Below are positions 17,678-26,182 of a DNA stretch of 64,000 bases, one piece after another; positions within the stretch are counted from its first letter, which is position 1; the number at the start of each line of letters is the position of its first letter. Location: NCBI RefSeq assembly GCF_003112515.1, contig NZ_BEVZ01000007.1, positions 148,492-212,491 of the forward strand, given 5' to 3'. Position numbers and translations under genes: made by a program. This stretch comes from Streptomyces fragilis (GTDB lineage Bacteria > Actinomycetota > Actinomycetes > Streptomycetales > Streptomycetaceae). A model generated the notes under the pieces. It was not told where the DNA came from. It ran no database searches and saw only the letters and a program-made list of their open reading frames with translations.

Positions 17678-17765
17678 TGGTGTCCGAGGGGGGACTTGAA
17701 CCCCCACGCCCGATAAAGGGCACTAGCACCTCAAGCTAGCGCGTCTGCCATTCCGCCACCCGGAC
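17678..17765 (-). tRNA. tRNA-Leu(GAG)
   Basis: An 88-base tRNA on the minus strand including an encoded 3' CCA (17678-17680). The acceptor stem pairs GTCCGGG with CTCGGAC (one G-U), followed by discriminator A. The anticodon loop TTGAGGT, closed by CTAGC/GCTAG, gives anticodon GAG, reading CUC/CUU leucine codons. A long variable arm and the TTCAAGT T-loop fit a class II leucine tRNA. Confidence 0.95.
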
Positions 17766-17928
17766 AAGGTGTCTGTCGCTGCTGAGGGGTTTCTCTGTTC
17801 CCCTCGCGGCGACAGGAGAAACATTACCAGGCTTTCCAGGGTGCCCGATCACGCCCCCTCTCGTCCGTGTGGGCCAGGAGGGGGAGGATGTGGCAGGACC
17901 ACATCCGGACGACAGCGGGAGGTAGCGC

Positions 17929-19239
17929 GTGAGCGAGAAGGTCACCGGGGAGGACGAGGTCGTCGACCTCTGCCGGGAGCTGATCCGGATCGACACCAGC
18001 AACTACGGCGACGGCTCGGGGCCGGGCGAGCGCAAGGCCGCCGAGTACGTGGCCGAGAAGCTCGCCGAGGTGGGCCTGGAGCCGAAGATCATCGAGTCGC
18101 GCCCCGGCCGGGCCTCCACCGTGGCGCGCATCGAGGGCGAGGACTCCTCCCGGCCGGCGCTGCTCATCCACGGCCACACCGACGTCGTCCCCGCCAACGC
18201 GGACGACTGGACGCACCACCCCTTCGCCGGGGAGATCGCCGACGGCTGCGTCTGGGGGCGCGGCGCGGTGGACATGCAGGACATGAACGCGATGACCCTG
18301 GCCGTGGTCCGCGAGCGCCTGCGCACCGGCCGCAAGCCCCCGCGGGACGTCGTGCTGGCGTTCCTGGCCGACGAGGAGGCCGGCGGCACCTACGGCGCGC
18401 GGCACCTGGTGGACAACCACCCGGACCTCTTCGAGGGCGTCACGGAGGCGATCGGCGAGGTCGGCGGCTTCTCCTTCACGGTCAACGAGAAGCTGCGGCT
18501 CTACCTGGTCGAGACGGCCCAGAAGGGCATGCACTGGATGCGGCTGACCGTGGACGGCACGGCCGGCCACGGTTCGATGACCAACCACGACAACGCGGTC
18601 ACCGAACTGTGCGAGGCGGTCGGGCGGCTCGGCCGGCACACCTGGCCGGTGCGGGTGACCAAGACCGTCCGCTCGTTCCTGGACGAGCTCTCCGACGCCC
18701 TGGGCACCGAGCTCGACCCGGAGAACATGGAGGAGACGCTGGCCAAGCTGGGCGGCATCGCCAAGATGGTCGGCGCCACCCTGCGCAACTCGGCCGCGCC
18801 CACCATGCTCGGCGCCGGCTACAAGGTGAACGTCATCCCCGGCCAGGCGACCGCCCACGTCGACGGCCGCTTCCTGCCGGGCTACGAGGAGGAGTTCCTC
18901 GCCGACCTGGACCGGCTCCTCGGCCCCCGGGTACGGCGGGAGGACGTGCACGCGGACAAGGCCCTGGAGACGGACTTCGACGGCCGGCTGGTGGACGCCA
19001 TGCAGAGCTCGCTGGTGGCGGAGGACCCCATCGCGCGGGCGGTGCCGTACATGCTTTCCGGCGGCACCGATGCCAAGTCCTTCGACGACCTGGGGATCCG
19101 CTGCTTCGGCTTCGCGCCGCTGAAGCTGCCCCCGGAGCTGGACTTCGCCGGGATGTTCCACGGCGTGGACGAGCGGGTGCCGGTCGACGGACTGAAGTTC
19201 GGGGTGCGGGTACTGGACCGCTTCCTCGACGCCTGCTGA
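17929..19239 (+). CDS. M20/M25/M40-family metallopeptidase
   Basis: A 436-residue dizinc amidohydrolase/peptidase related to succinyl-diaminopimelate desuccinylases and carboxypeptidases. The metal-binding sequence LLIHGHTDVVPA holds the first His and Asp; WGRGAVDMQDMNA contains the bridging Asp; FLADEEAGGTYGA has the catalytic Glu-Glu pair. A dimerisation domain (about 190-310, TVDGTAGHGSM) is followed by the C-terminal catalytic half with a metal His in MFHGVDERV. There is no signal peptide, so it is cytoplasmic. It stands alone between tRNA-Leu and the chaplins. The exact substrate is unknown; dapE is a common but unsafe label for such proteins. Confidence 0.93.
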   Translation: MSEKVTGEDEVVDLCRELIRIDTSNYGDGSGPGERKAAEYVAEKLAEVGLEPKIIESRPGRASTVARIEGEDSSRPALLIHGHTDVVPANADDWTHHPFAGEIADGCVWGRGAVDMQDMNAMTLAVVRERLRTGRKPPRDVVLAFLADEEAGGTYGARHLVDNHPDLFEGVTEAIGEVGGFSFTVNEKLRLYLVETAQKGMHWMRLTVDGTAGHGSMTNHDNAVTELCEAVGRLGRHTWPVRVTKTVRSFLDELSDALGTELDPENMEETLAKLGGIAKMVGATLRNSAAPTMLGAGYKVNVIPGQATAHVDGRFLPGYEEEFLADLDRLLGPRVRREDVHADKALETDFDGRLVDAMQSSLVAEDPIARAVPYMLSGGTDAKSFDDLGIRCFGFAPLKLPPELDFAGMFHGVDERVPVDGLKFGVRVLDRFLDAC

Positions 19240-19299
19240 TCCGTCAATTCGGTCAGACGTCCAGCAGCCTCCCGGGACGGGTGAATGCGCTCATAGGCT

Positions 19300-19327
19300 C
19301 GTAGCCCTATTAGCCCTTCCTCGTTAC
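19300..19327 (+). promoter_or_regulatory. Candidate sigma-BldN promoter of the short chaplin
   Basis: CGTAGC (19300-19305) and CGTTAC (19322-19327) are spaced by 16 bases. This matches the sigma-BldN pattern as I recall it (CGTAAC, about 16 bases, CGTT). BldN is known to drive chaplin genes in Streptomyces. The predicted start leaves a leader of about 43 bases. Confidence 0.55.
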
Positions 19328-19375
19328 AGGTGATGCGACCGCACTTGGGTCGCGTTTGCCTTTCCAGGAGGAATC

Positions 19376-19609
19376 ATGATCAAGAAGATCGTCGCCGCCG
19401 CCGCTGCCACCGGTGGACTCGTGCTGGCCGGTGCGGGCATGGCCGCCGCCGACGCGGGAGCCGAGGGCGCCGCGGTCGGCTCCCCCGGTGTCGTCTCCGG
19501 CAACGTCATCCAGGTGCCCGTCCACGTGCCGGTGAACGTCTGCGGCAACACGATCAACGTCATCGGCCTGCTGAACCCGGCCTTCGGCAACGCCTGCGTC
19601 AACGGCTGA
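19376..19609 (+). CDS. chpH: Short chaplin (ChpH-like)
   Basis: A 77-residue secreted amphipathic protein. A Sec signal peptide (about 1-26, ending AAADA) precedes one chaplin domain of about 50 residues with GSPGVVSGNVIQVPV, VNVCGNTINVIGLLNP and FGNACVNG. Cys56 and Cys74 are the conserved pair. Short chaplins assemble into amyloid-like fibrils that lower surface tension and coat aerial hyphae and spores. GGAGGAA lies directly upstream of the ATG, suggesting strong expression. It is followed 114 bases later by a long, sortase-anchored chaplin, the arrangement known for chpH and chpC in S. coelicolor. Confidence 0.95.
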   Translation: MIKKIVAAAAATGGLVLAGAGMAAADAGAEGAAVGSPGVVSGNVIQVPVHVPVNVCGNTINVIGLLNPAFGNACVNG

Positions 19610-19639
19610 CACTCGCTCCGTTCCACACGGCGCCGAGAC

Positions 19640-19670
19640 GGCCGGCCCCGGGTTTCCCCCGGGGCCGGCC
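19640..19670 (+). terminator. Hairpin between the two chaplin genes
   Basis: A perfect 13-bp stem (19640-19652 and 19658-19670) with loop TTTCC follows the short chaplin gene. It could terminate or attenuate transcription before the long chaplin. Confidence 0.75.
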
Positions 19671-19723
19671 CGTCGGCCGCCCTCTCAGGTACCAGACAAG
19701 GTCGAAGGCAGGAAGTTCTCAGA

Positions 19724-20527
19724 ATGCGACACGTCACCCGCAAGGGCCTGATGACCGTGGCGGCGGCGACCGGTGTCATCGCCGCGGCCGGAGGTCAGGC
19801 TCACGCCGACGCCCACGCCGGCGGCTCCGCGGCCAACTCCCCCGGCGTGCTGTCGGGGAACACCGTGCAGGTGCCGGTGAACATCGGCGTCGACGTCTGC
19901 GGCAACACCGTGAACGTCGTGGGTCTGCTCAACCCCGCGGCCGGCAACGGCTGCGCGATCGGCGGCGGCCACGGCTCCGGCAAGCACGACGGCGGCAAGC
20001 ACGACGGCGGGAAGCACGGCGGTGGCAAGCACCGCGGTGGCCACGACGGCCACGGTGGCGCGCACGCCGACGGCCGGAGCTCCGGCTCGCCCGGCGTGGG
20101 ATCCGGCAACACCGTCCAGGTGCCGGTGGACGTTCCGGTGAACGTCTGCGGCAACAGCGTCGACGTGGTCGGCCTCGGTAACGCCGCCGTGGGCAACGAC
20201 TGCGTCAACGAGGGCACCGGCCGCCACCGCAAGCCCCCGGCCACGCCGGAGCGGCCCGACGAGCCGGGGAAGCCCGGAAAGCCGGACACCCCCGACACTC
20301 CGGGCAAGCCCGGGAAGCCCGGCAAGCCGGGGACCCCGGACAGGCCCGACACACCCGGTTCCCCCGCGACCCCGGACACCCCCGGAGGACCCGCCCCGCA
20401 CGGTGGCACCCCGCCGCAGCTCGCCGAGACCGGCGCGGGCGTCCCGGCGGGAGCCGTGCTGCCGATCGGCGCGGGCGCGCTGCTGGCCGGCGTGATGCTC
20501 TTCCGCCGGGCGCGCGCCGCGGTGTGA
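19724..20527 (+). CDS. chpC: Long chaplin with sortase signal (ChpC-like)
   Basis: A 267-residue cell-wall-anchored chaplin. After a signal peptide (about 1-29) come two chaplin domains (about 36-78 and 121-162) with cysteine pairs Cys59/Cys77 and Cys142/Cys160. They are joined by an unusual His/Gly/Lys-rich linker (about 79-117). A Pro/Gly-rich wall-spanning segment (about 165-230) precedes the sorting signal LAETG (233-237), a hydrophobic helix and an Arg-rich tail. LAXTG is the class E sortase motif used for Streptomyces chaplins. It should display chaplin domains on the hyphal wall to nucleate fibres of secreted short chaplins. Confidence 0.95.
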   Translation: MRHVTRKGLMTVAAATGVIAAAGGQAHADAHAGGSAANSPGVLSGNTVQVPVNIGVDVCGNTVNVVGLLNPAAGNGCAIGGGHGSGKHDGGKHDGGKHGGGKHRGGHDGHGGAHADGRSSGSPGVGSGNTVQVPVDVPVNVCGNSVDVVGLGNAAVGNDCVNEGTGRHRKPPATPERPDEPGKPGKPDTPDTPGKPGKPGKPGTPDRPDTPGSPATPDTPGGPAPHGGTPPQLAETGAGVPAGAVLPIGAGALLAGVMLFRRARAAV

Positions 20528-20558
20528 GACACGTCTCCCCTCGGGAGACCTCCCAGGA

Positions 20559-20600
20559 CGGGTGAAGCGGGCTCCGCCGAGGCGGGGCCCGCTTCACCCG
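20559..20600. terminator. Bidirectional hairpin terminator, 20-bp stem
   Basis: The arms 20559-20578 and 20581-20600 pair with a single G-U. The hairpin separates the convergent long chaplin gene and DUF5703 gene, whose stop codon begins at 20602. Confidence 0.87.
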
Positions 20601-20601
20601 T

Positions 20602-20790
20602 TCACCATGTCGCGCGTACCTGTCGGATGATCCGTCTGCGGAGGCGCACCCTGCGGCTGCCGTCCCGCATGAGGCTGAGGCGGTACAACTCCCAGTGCCC
20701 GTACTCCGCGTGGTCCGTCAGCAGGCGTGCCGTGTCCTTGCGGGAGACCCCGCGCGGTACGTACACGTCGACAAATTCGTATTCGGCCAT
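20602..20790 (-). CDS. Small DUF5703 protein
   Basis: A 62-residue, strongly basic protein matching the conserved Streptomyces family DUF5703: EYEFVDVYVPRGVSRK, then LLTDHAEYGHWELYRL, and an Arg-rich end RRVRLRRRIIRQVRATW. It has no signal peptide or membrane segment. The start is uncertain: ATG codons at 20799 and 20790 are both in frame, and the shorter form fits the family's usual length better. It is divergent from the next gene, whose start is 47 bases away. Its function is unknown; the basic C-terminus could bind nucleic acid or an acidic partner. Confidence 0.82.
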   Translation of the reverse strand: MAEYEFVDVYVPRGVSRKDTARLLTDHAEYGHWELYRLSLMRDGSRRVRLRRRIIRQVRATW

Positions 20791-20837
20791 CCCATCCATT
20801 GTGCGGGCACCCGCCCGGTACGGATAGCGTCTGCACC

Positions 20838-21473
20838 ATGTCTGATGCTGCGCAGCCCACCGCTGCCGAGGTCCGTGCCGCCGTCGAGGCGGTCAAGGTC
20901 GCGCTCGACCGTCACCTTGCGGCGGTCGAACGGCGGTCGGGTGAGGACGACCCGGCCGTCCACGAGGCGTTCAACCAGCTGGCCGCGGCGGCCGAGGTCT
21001 ACGACGAGCTGCTGTACACCGTCCACGACGAGGTGACGCCGTTCGAGATTCCGGGGATCGAGGAGTCGCTCCCGCCGTACGAGGGACCGGCCGAGCCGCA
21101 GGCGGTCGGCGTGCTGATCCGGCGGGACTACACCGTCGTCGAGCCGCAGCGGCTGCTGGCCGCGGCGCGCCGGATCGAGGAGGCGGACGAGGACGTGGCC
21201 GACGACCTCGGCGACGACGCGTTCTCCCGGACGACGCACGGCGCGCTGGGGCTGCTGTTCGGCGAGTACGAGCCGGACGAGATCGCCTCGCGGCACCGGG
21301 AGTTCGGGCTGGAGGAGGGTGACTCCACGCTCTGGGTGACGGCGCAGGAGGAGCCCGCCGAGCCCGGTGAGTGGCTCGCCGCCCCCTTCGAGGCCGCGGA
21401 CCCCGCCCAGGTCGTCTGCCGCTTCGACGTCTCCGCGGTGTTCGACGACGACCCCGACGACGACCTGGGCTGA
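20838..21473 (+). CDS. Conserved acidic hypothetical protein
   Basis: A 211-residue acidic cytoplasmic protein I recognise only as a conserved Streptomyces hypothetical. The N-terminal half is helical (EVRAAVEAVKVALDRHL, AFNQLAAAAEVYDELLYTVHDEV); the middle contains FEIPGIEESLPPYEGP and VGVLIRRDYTVV; the C-terminus ends with VVCRFDVSAVFDDDPDDDLG, an acidic tail. The start is the ATG at 20838, which removes a Cys/Arg-rich upstream extension that is unlikely to be coding. The gene is divergent from the DUF5703 gene. No catalytic motif is apparent. Confidence 0.85.
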   Translation: MSDAAQPTAAEVRAAVEAVKVALDRHLAAVERRSGEDDPAVHEAFNQLAAAAEVYDELLYTVHDEVTPFEIPGIEESLPPYEGPAEPQAVGVLIRRDYTVVEPQRLLAAARRIEEADEDVADDLGDDAFSRTTHGALGLLFGEYEPDEIASRHREFGLEEGDSTLWVTAQEEPAEPGEWLAAPFEAADPAQVVCRFDVSAVFDDDPDDDLG

Positions 21474-21614
21474 CGGGACCGCCGCGCGGGCCCCGCGCGG
21501 CGGGTGCGGCCCGCGGCAGCGACGCGCGCGGCACCCCCTTCGCCCCGCAGAACCCCCACGGGCCCCGTGGGCGGCCCGGACCTCCCGGACCGCCCGCGGG
21601 GCTCTCCGCTTCCG

Positions 21615-23963
21615 TCAGGCCTGGCGGGCGGCCCGCAGGAGGGCCGGGAGGCGGGTCGTGCGGGGCCTGGGCACGCCGGAGGCGACCGCCTCGGCGAGGG
21701 CCGGGCCGACGCCCTGGACGACGGAGAGGTGCCGCTCCGCCCGGCCGAAGGCGGTGTACACCCACGCCCGGTCGAGCGCGGCCCCGGCGTCCCCGGGCAG
21801 CACCGCGACGACGGCGGGCCAGCGCTGCCCGACCGCCTGGTGGGCCGTCACGGCCCAGCCGTGGCGCAGGGTGCGCTCGACGGCGTCCGGCGGGACCACG
21901 ACGGCCGCTCCGGCCAGGTCGAGGTGGAGTCCTTCGGCGTCCCCCTTGGCGACGCGCCCCAGGACCGTGCGCCCCGGCTCCGGCGACCAGGCGACGCGGT
22001 CCCCGGGGTCGAAGCCGCCGAAGCGGCCGGGACCGGGGTTGAACCGCTCCTTGAGCGCGGCGTTCAGCACCCGGGTGCCGACCGCGCCGCCGTGGCCGGG
22101 GGTGAGGACCTGGGTCTGCTCGGACGGGATCCCGATGGCCCGGGGCACCGAGTCCGCGATCAGCTGCACCGTCCGGTGCACCGCCTCGCGGGGGTCCCGG
22201 ACCGGCACGACGGCGACCTCGTGACCGGGCGACTCGACGGCGATCAGCTCGCCCACCCCGATCGCGGAGACCAGCTCCCCGACCGGCCCGGGGTCGGGCG
22301 TCCGGGAGGCCACCTGCGGGCAGACCTTGGCGGCCAGCAGGTCGGCGAAGACCCGGCCGGGCCCGGCCGACCACAGCACCCCCGGATCGCCGGTGAGCAC
22401 CAGCCGGGCGCCGTCCGGCAGCGACTCCACCAGCACGGCGGCGCTCTCCACGCCGAGCTGGGGCGCGTCGAGCACCACCAGCAGGTCGAGGCCGAGCGCC
22501 CCGTCGGCGTCCCGGCCCGGGCCCTGGGCCCCGGACAGCAGCCCGGCGGTGGTGACGACGGCCCGCTCGTCCACGGGAGAGCCGGCCAGCGCGGCGCGCA
22601 GCCGGCGGCGGCCGTCCGCGGTGTGGGTGACGGCACAGACCCGCAGCCCCAGGGAGGCCGCGGCGGCGAGCAGCGCGGCGGGTTCGGCGCGGGCCGCCTC
22701 ACCGCCGGTGTGCAGCACCAGCGCGTGGCCGGCGACGGCGCGGACCAGGTCCGCGGCGGAGCCGCGGAGCCGCGCGGCGGCGGCCTCCCAGCCGTCCGCC
22801 GAGCCGGTGGGCGTGGTGTTGACCAGGCGGGCCAGGCCGTCGGCGAGGCTCTCCTCGGCCAGGGCGTACCGCTCGAGTCCGACCAGCACCCGCACCGGGT
22901 GCTCCTCCTCGCCCTCCTGCTGGTCCCCCTCCGCGGCCGCGGACGGCGCGGGGGCGGGGGCGGGGACGGGGGTCGCGGCGGGCACGTCGTCCAGGGCGTC
23001 CTGGAACACCAGCACGTCTCCCTCGGCCACGGCGCTCCGCACGGCGGCGTCCGGCTCGGGCACGCCCTGCGCGCCGAGGGCGGCGGCGAGAGCGGGCGCC
23101 TCCAGGGCGGTGTGCCCGGACAACGCCGCCCGCTCCAGCGCCCGGACCGTGAGGGCACGGCCGCGGCGCTCGTCGTCGGGACCGGCCTCGGATCCCAGCA
23201 GGGCGCGGGCGAAGGCGTCGGCGTGCTCCGGCCGCACTCCCTCGACCCGCAGCAGCTGCCAGGGGTCCTCGCGCAGCAGCGCGTCGGCGCCCTCGCCGAG
23301 CACGGCGGCGGCGGAGGGCGCGAGCGCCTCGGGGGCTCCCCCGGCCGCCAGGACGGCGCGGACGGCCTCCACGGCGGCCGGGTCGGGGCCGGTGGGGGCG
23401 GCGGCGGGCCGGGGGGCCGGGCGCTGCCGCTCGGGCTCCGGCACGGCGGGCCGGCGCGGGGCGGGCGGCTCACTGAACACGCTGCCCGCGGGCTTCTCGC
23501 CCTTCTCGACGGCGCGCACCGCGGCGAGCAGCTCGGCGGCGGTGCCGGACAGCTTCCCGCCGGCCTCCACCGGGCCCTGCCTGGCCGCCTTGCGGCGCTC
23601 GATCCGCTCCCGCTCCAGCTTCTGCGCGAGCAGCTCGGCCTCCGCCTCGGACATCTCCGGCGCGGCGGCCTGCTCCCCGGCCGCGGGCGCCTCGCCCTCC
23701 CCGGACTCCGCCTCCGCGCCGCCCCCGGCGTCCTCCCCGGGCTCGGCCTCCTCGCTGCCACCCGCCTCCCCGGACTCCGCCTCCGCGCTGCCACCGGCCT
23801 CCCCGGGCTCCGGCTCGGCGCCGCCGCCCTCCCCGGCGGCGTCCTCCGAAGCCTCCTCCGCGACCGCCCCGGGGGTCTCGTCGGCGGGCCCGGTGGCGGT
23901 CCCGGCGCCCTCGTCCCGCGGCCCCGGCTCGGGTTGCTCCGTGGTCTCGGGGTCCGTCGTCAC
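21615..23963 (-). CDS. RecD2-like helicase homologue with degenerate ATPase motifs
   Basis: A 782-residue protein. Residues about 1-135 are an acidic Glu/Ala/Gly/Pro-rich region; a helix-hairpin-helix-like block (about 250-330, DPWQLLRVEGVRPEHADAFARAL) precedes a RecD/UvrD-type core (about 385-770). Core motifs look broken: the Walker A position reads LHTGGEAARAEPA (about 415-428) with no GKT, the Walker B position reads VVLDAPQL (about 498) without DE, and motif VI-like text is TAHQAVGQRW instead of THKSQG. Its GTG start overlaps the stop of the aldo/keto reductase by four bases (GTGA), so translation is coupled. It may bind DNA without hydrolysing ATP; that is inference. Confidence 0.82.
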   Translation of the reverse strand: MTTDPETTEQPEPGPRDEGAGTATGPADETPGAVAEEASEDAAGEGGGAEPEPGEAGGSAEAESGEAGGSEEAEPGEDAGGGAEAESGEGEAPAAGEQAAAPEMSEAEAELLAQKLERERIERRKAARQGPVEAGGKLSGTAAELLAAVRAVEKGEKPAGSVFSEPPAPRRPAVPEPERQRPAPRPAAAPTGPDPAAVEAVRAVLAAGGAPEALAPSAAAVLGEGADALLREDPWQLLRVEGVRPEHADAFARALLGSEAGPDDERRGRALTVRALERAALSGHTALEAPALAAALGAQGVPEPDAAVRSAVAEGDVLVFQDALDDVPAATPVPAPAPAPSAAAEGDQQEGEEEHPVRVLVGLERYALAEESLADGLARLVNTTPTGSADGWEAAAARLRGSAADLVRAVAGHALVLHTGGEAARAEPAALLAAAASLGLRVCAVTHTADGRRRLRAALAGSPVDERAVVTTAGLLSGAQGPGRDADGALGLDLLVVLDAPQLGVESAAVLVESLPDGARLVLTGDPGVLWSAGPGRVFADLLAAKVCPQVASRTPDPGPVGELVSAIGVGELIAVESPGHEVAVVPVRDPREAVHRTVQLIADSVPRAIGIPSEQTQVLTPGHGGAVGTRVLNAALKERFNPGPGRFGGFDPGDRVAWSPEPGRTVLGRVAKGDAEGLHLDLAGAAVVVPPDAVERTLRHGWAVTAHQAVGQRWPAVVAVLPGDAGAALDRAWVYTAFGRAERHLSVVQGVGPALAEAVASGVPRPRTTRLPALLRAARQA

Positions 23964-24943
23964 AGCGTGCTCCAGTCGTGATCGGGATAGCGGTGCTCGG
24001 GCGCCGACACGTCGTCGAGAGCCCTGCAGATCTCGTCCGGAAGCGTAAGCGTCTCCACCGACAGTGCCGCCTCCAGCTGCTGCGGCGTGCGCGCCCCGAC
24101 GATCGGGGCGGTCACTCCGGGCCGGTCGCGGATCCAGGCCAGCGACACCTGGAGCGGCGTGACCGCCAGCCCGTCGGCGGCGGTGGCGACCGCGTCGACG
24201 ATGCGCGCGGCGGCGTCGTCGAGGTACGGGGCGACGAAGGGGGCGAGCTGCTCGGAGCCGCCGCGCGAGTCGGCGGGAGTGCCGGTGCGGTACTTGCCGG
24301 TGAGCACGCCGCGCCCGAGCGGCGAGGACGGCAGCAGGCCGATCCCGAGCTCCTTCGCGGCGGGCAGCACCTCGCGCTCGACGCCGCGCTGCAGCAGCGA
24401 GTACTCCATCTGGGTGCCGGCGAGCGCGGTCCGCGCGCCGGGGGCGGCGAGCTGCCAGGTGGCCGCCCGCGCGAGCTGCCAGCCGCAGAAGTTGGAGACC
24501 CCTACGTAGCGGGCCCGGCCGCTGGTCACGGCGATGTCGAGGGCCTGCAGCGTCTCCTCGAGCGGGGTGCAGTCGTCGTACGCGTGCACCTGCCACAGGT
24601 CGACGTGGTCGGTGCCGAGGCGGGCGAGCGAGGCGTCGAGGGCGGCCAGCAGGTGGCCGCGCGAGCCGTCGACCCGGCGCTCGGGGTCCGGCACGCTGCC
24701 CGCCTTGGTGGAGATGACCAGGTCCTCGCGCGGCACGAGGTCGGCGAGCAGCCTGCCCAGCAGGTACTCGGCCTCGCCCCCGCCGTATATGTCGGCGGTG
24801 TCGACCAGGGTGCCGCCGGCCTCCCAGAACGTCCTCAACAGGTCGGCCGCCTCGTGCTCCTCGGTGTCCCGGCCCCAGGTGAGGGTGCCGAGCCCGATGC
24901 GGGACACGCGCAGGCCGGTCCGGCCGAGATGCCTCTGCTTCAT
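23960..24943 (-). CDS. Aldo/keto reductase
   Basis: A 327-residue NADPH-dependent oxidoreductase with a TIM-barrel fold. The catalytic tetrad is visible: Asp and Tyr in DTADIYGGGEAEYLLG, Lys in VISTKAG and His in WQVHAYD. The start MKQRHLGRTGLRVSRIGLGT at 24943 is the usual family N-terminus; an ATG at 24994 would add 17 unrelated residues. Its stop overlaps the start of the RecD-like gene, so the two are co-transcribed, though a functional link is not obvious. The carbonyl substrate cannot be inferred. Confidence 0.94.
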   Translation of the reverse strand: MKQRHLGRTGLRVSRIGLGTLTWGRDTEEHEAADLLRTFWEAGGTLVDTADIYGGGEAEYLLGRLLADLVPREDLVISTKAGSVPDPERRVDGSRGHLLAALDASLARLGTDHVDLWQVHAYDDCTPLEETLQALDIAVTSGRARYVGVSNFCGWQLARAATWQLAAPGARTALAGTQMEYSLLQRGVEREVLPAAKELGIGLLPSSPLGRGVLTGKYRTGTPADSRGGSEQLAPFVAPYLDDAAARIVDAVATAADGLAVTPLQVSLAWIRDRPGVTAPIVGARTPQQLEAALSVETLTLPDEICRALDDVSAPEHRYPDHDWSTL

Positions 24944-25126
24944 GGACGCGCACATTACTGGCCGGATTCCTCTCCCGGGGAACCCTGTGGACAACCCGGG
25001 CCCTGCCCTTACCGGCAGTCACCCTCCGACGTGACCCGCGTCGCCCCCTCCCCCGCTCCCCACCGGGCCCTTCGCGCGCTAGGGTCCTGCTGGACAGGGA
25101 CGTTACTGATCGGTAAGGGGAGCGGT

Positions 25127-26182
25127 ATGCGGCTCGGGATCAACCTCGGCTACTGGGGCGCCGGAATGGACTTGGACAACCTGGAGGTGGCCAAGGAGGC
25201 CGACCGTCTGGGTTACTCCGTCTGCTGGGCCGCGGAGGCCTACGGCTCCGACGCCGCCACGGTGCTCAGCTGGGTCGCGGCCCAGACGGAGCGCATCGAC
25301 GTGGGTTCGGCGATCTTCCAGATCCCGGCCCGTCAGCCCGCGATGACGGCGATGACCGCGGCCACCCTGGACTCCCTCTCCGGCGGCCGTTTCCGCCTGG
25401 GTCTGGGCGTCTCGGGCCCGCAGGTCTCCGAGGGCTGGTACGGCGTCAAGTTCGACAAGCCGCTCGCCCGTACGCGTGAGTACGTGGAGATCATCCGCAA
25501 GGCGATGACCCGTGAGCGCCTGTCCTACGAGGGCCAGCACTGGACGCTGCCGCTGCCGGGCGGCCCGGGCAAGCCGCTGAAGCTGACCGTGCACCCGGAG
25601 CGCGAGCACATCCCGGTCTACATCGCGGCGATCGGCCCGAAGAACCTGGAGCAGACCGGCGAGATCGCGGACGGCGCGCTGCTGATCTTCCCGTCGGCCG
25701 ACCACCTCGAGGAGACGGCGGTCCAGCACATCCGCGCGGGCCGCGAGAAGGTGGGCAAGACGCTGGAGGGCTTCGACATCGTCCCCACGCTGCCGCTGGC
25801 CGTGGGCGAGGACAAGGACGTCCCGGCGCTGGCCGACGCCTTCCGCCCCTACACCGCGCTGTACGTCGGCGGCATGGGCAGCCGGAAGCAGAACTTCTAC
25901 AACCAGCTCGCCCAGCGCATGGGCTACGAGGAGGCCGCCGCCGCGATCCAGGACAAGTACCTGGCCGGCGACAAGGACGGCGCGGCCGCCGCGGTTCCGC
26001 AGGACCTGATCGACAGCACCACCCTGCTGGGCTCCGTGGACCGGATCGCCGACCGGATGAAGGCCTACGCCGCCGCCGGCGTCACCACCCTGACCCTGGC
26101 CCCGGCCGGCTTCACGCTCGAGGAGCGGATCACCGCGCTGCGCGCCGGCATGGAGGCCCTGGAGCGCGCCGGCCTCGCCTGA
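25127..26182 (+). CDS. F420-dependent LLM-class oxidoreductase
   Basis: A 351-residue member of the luciferase-like monooxygenase superfamily in its F420-dependent branch. It starts MRLGINLGYWG and contains the barrel strands WAAEAYGSDA, GSAIFQIPARQPAMTAMTAATLD, SGGRFRLGLGVSGPQV and VYIAAIGPKNLE. A C-terminal segment LLGSVDRIADRMKAYAAAGV is the usual lid. Streptomyces makes coenzyme F420, consistent with this class. The ATG at 25127 follows AAGGGGAG. It stands alone, 281 bases before the ferritin-like gene. The substrate is unknown. Confidence 0.93.
   Translation: MRLGINLGYWGAGMDLDNLEVAKEADRLGYSVCWAAEAYGSDAATVLSWVAAQTERIDVGSAIFQIPARQPAMTAMTAATLDSLSGGRFRLGLGVSGPQVSEGWYGVKFDKPLARTREYVEIIRKAMTRERLSYEGQHWTLPLPGGPGKPLKLTVHPEREHIPVYIAAIGPKNLEQTGEIADGALLIFPSADHLEETAVQHIRAGREKVGKTLEGFDIVPTLPLAVGEDKDVPALADAFRPYTALYVGGMGSRKQNFYNQLAQRMGYEEAAAAIQDKYLAGDKDGAAAAVPQDLIDSTTLLGSVDRIADRMKAYAAAGVTTLTLAPAGFTLEERITALRAGMEALERAGLA

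Noticed and set aside
17929..19239. Naming the M20 peptidase dapE
   Set aside because: The family motifs are shared by many desuccinylases and peptidases, and no lysine biosynthesis gene is adjacent.
20727..20837. N-terminal extension of the acidic hypothetical protein
   Set aside because: The added residues are Cys/Arg/Pro-rich, overlap the divergent DUF5703 gene and lack a ribosome site; the ATG at 20838 fits better.
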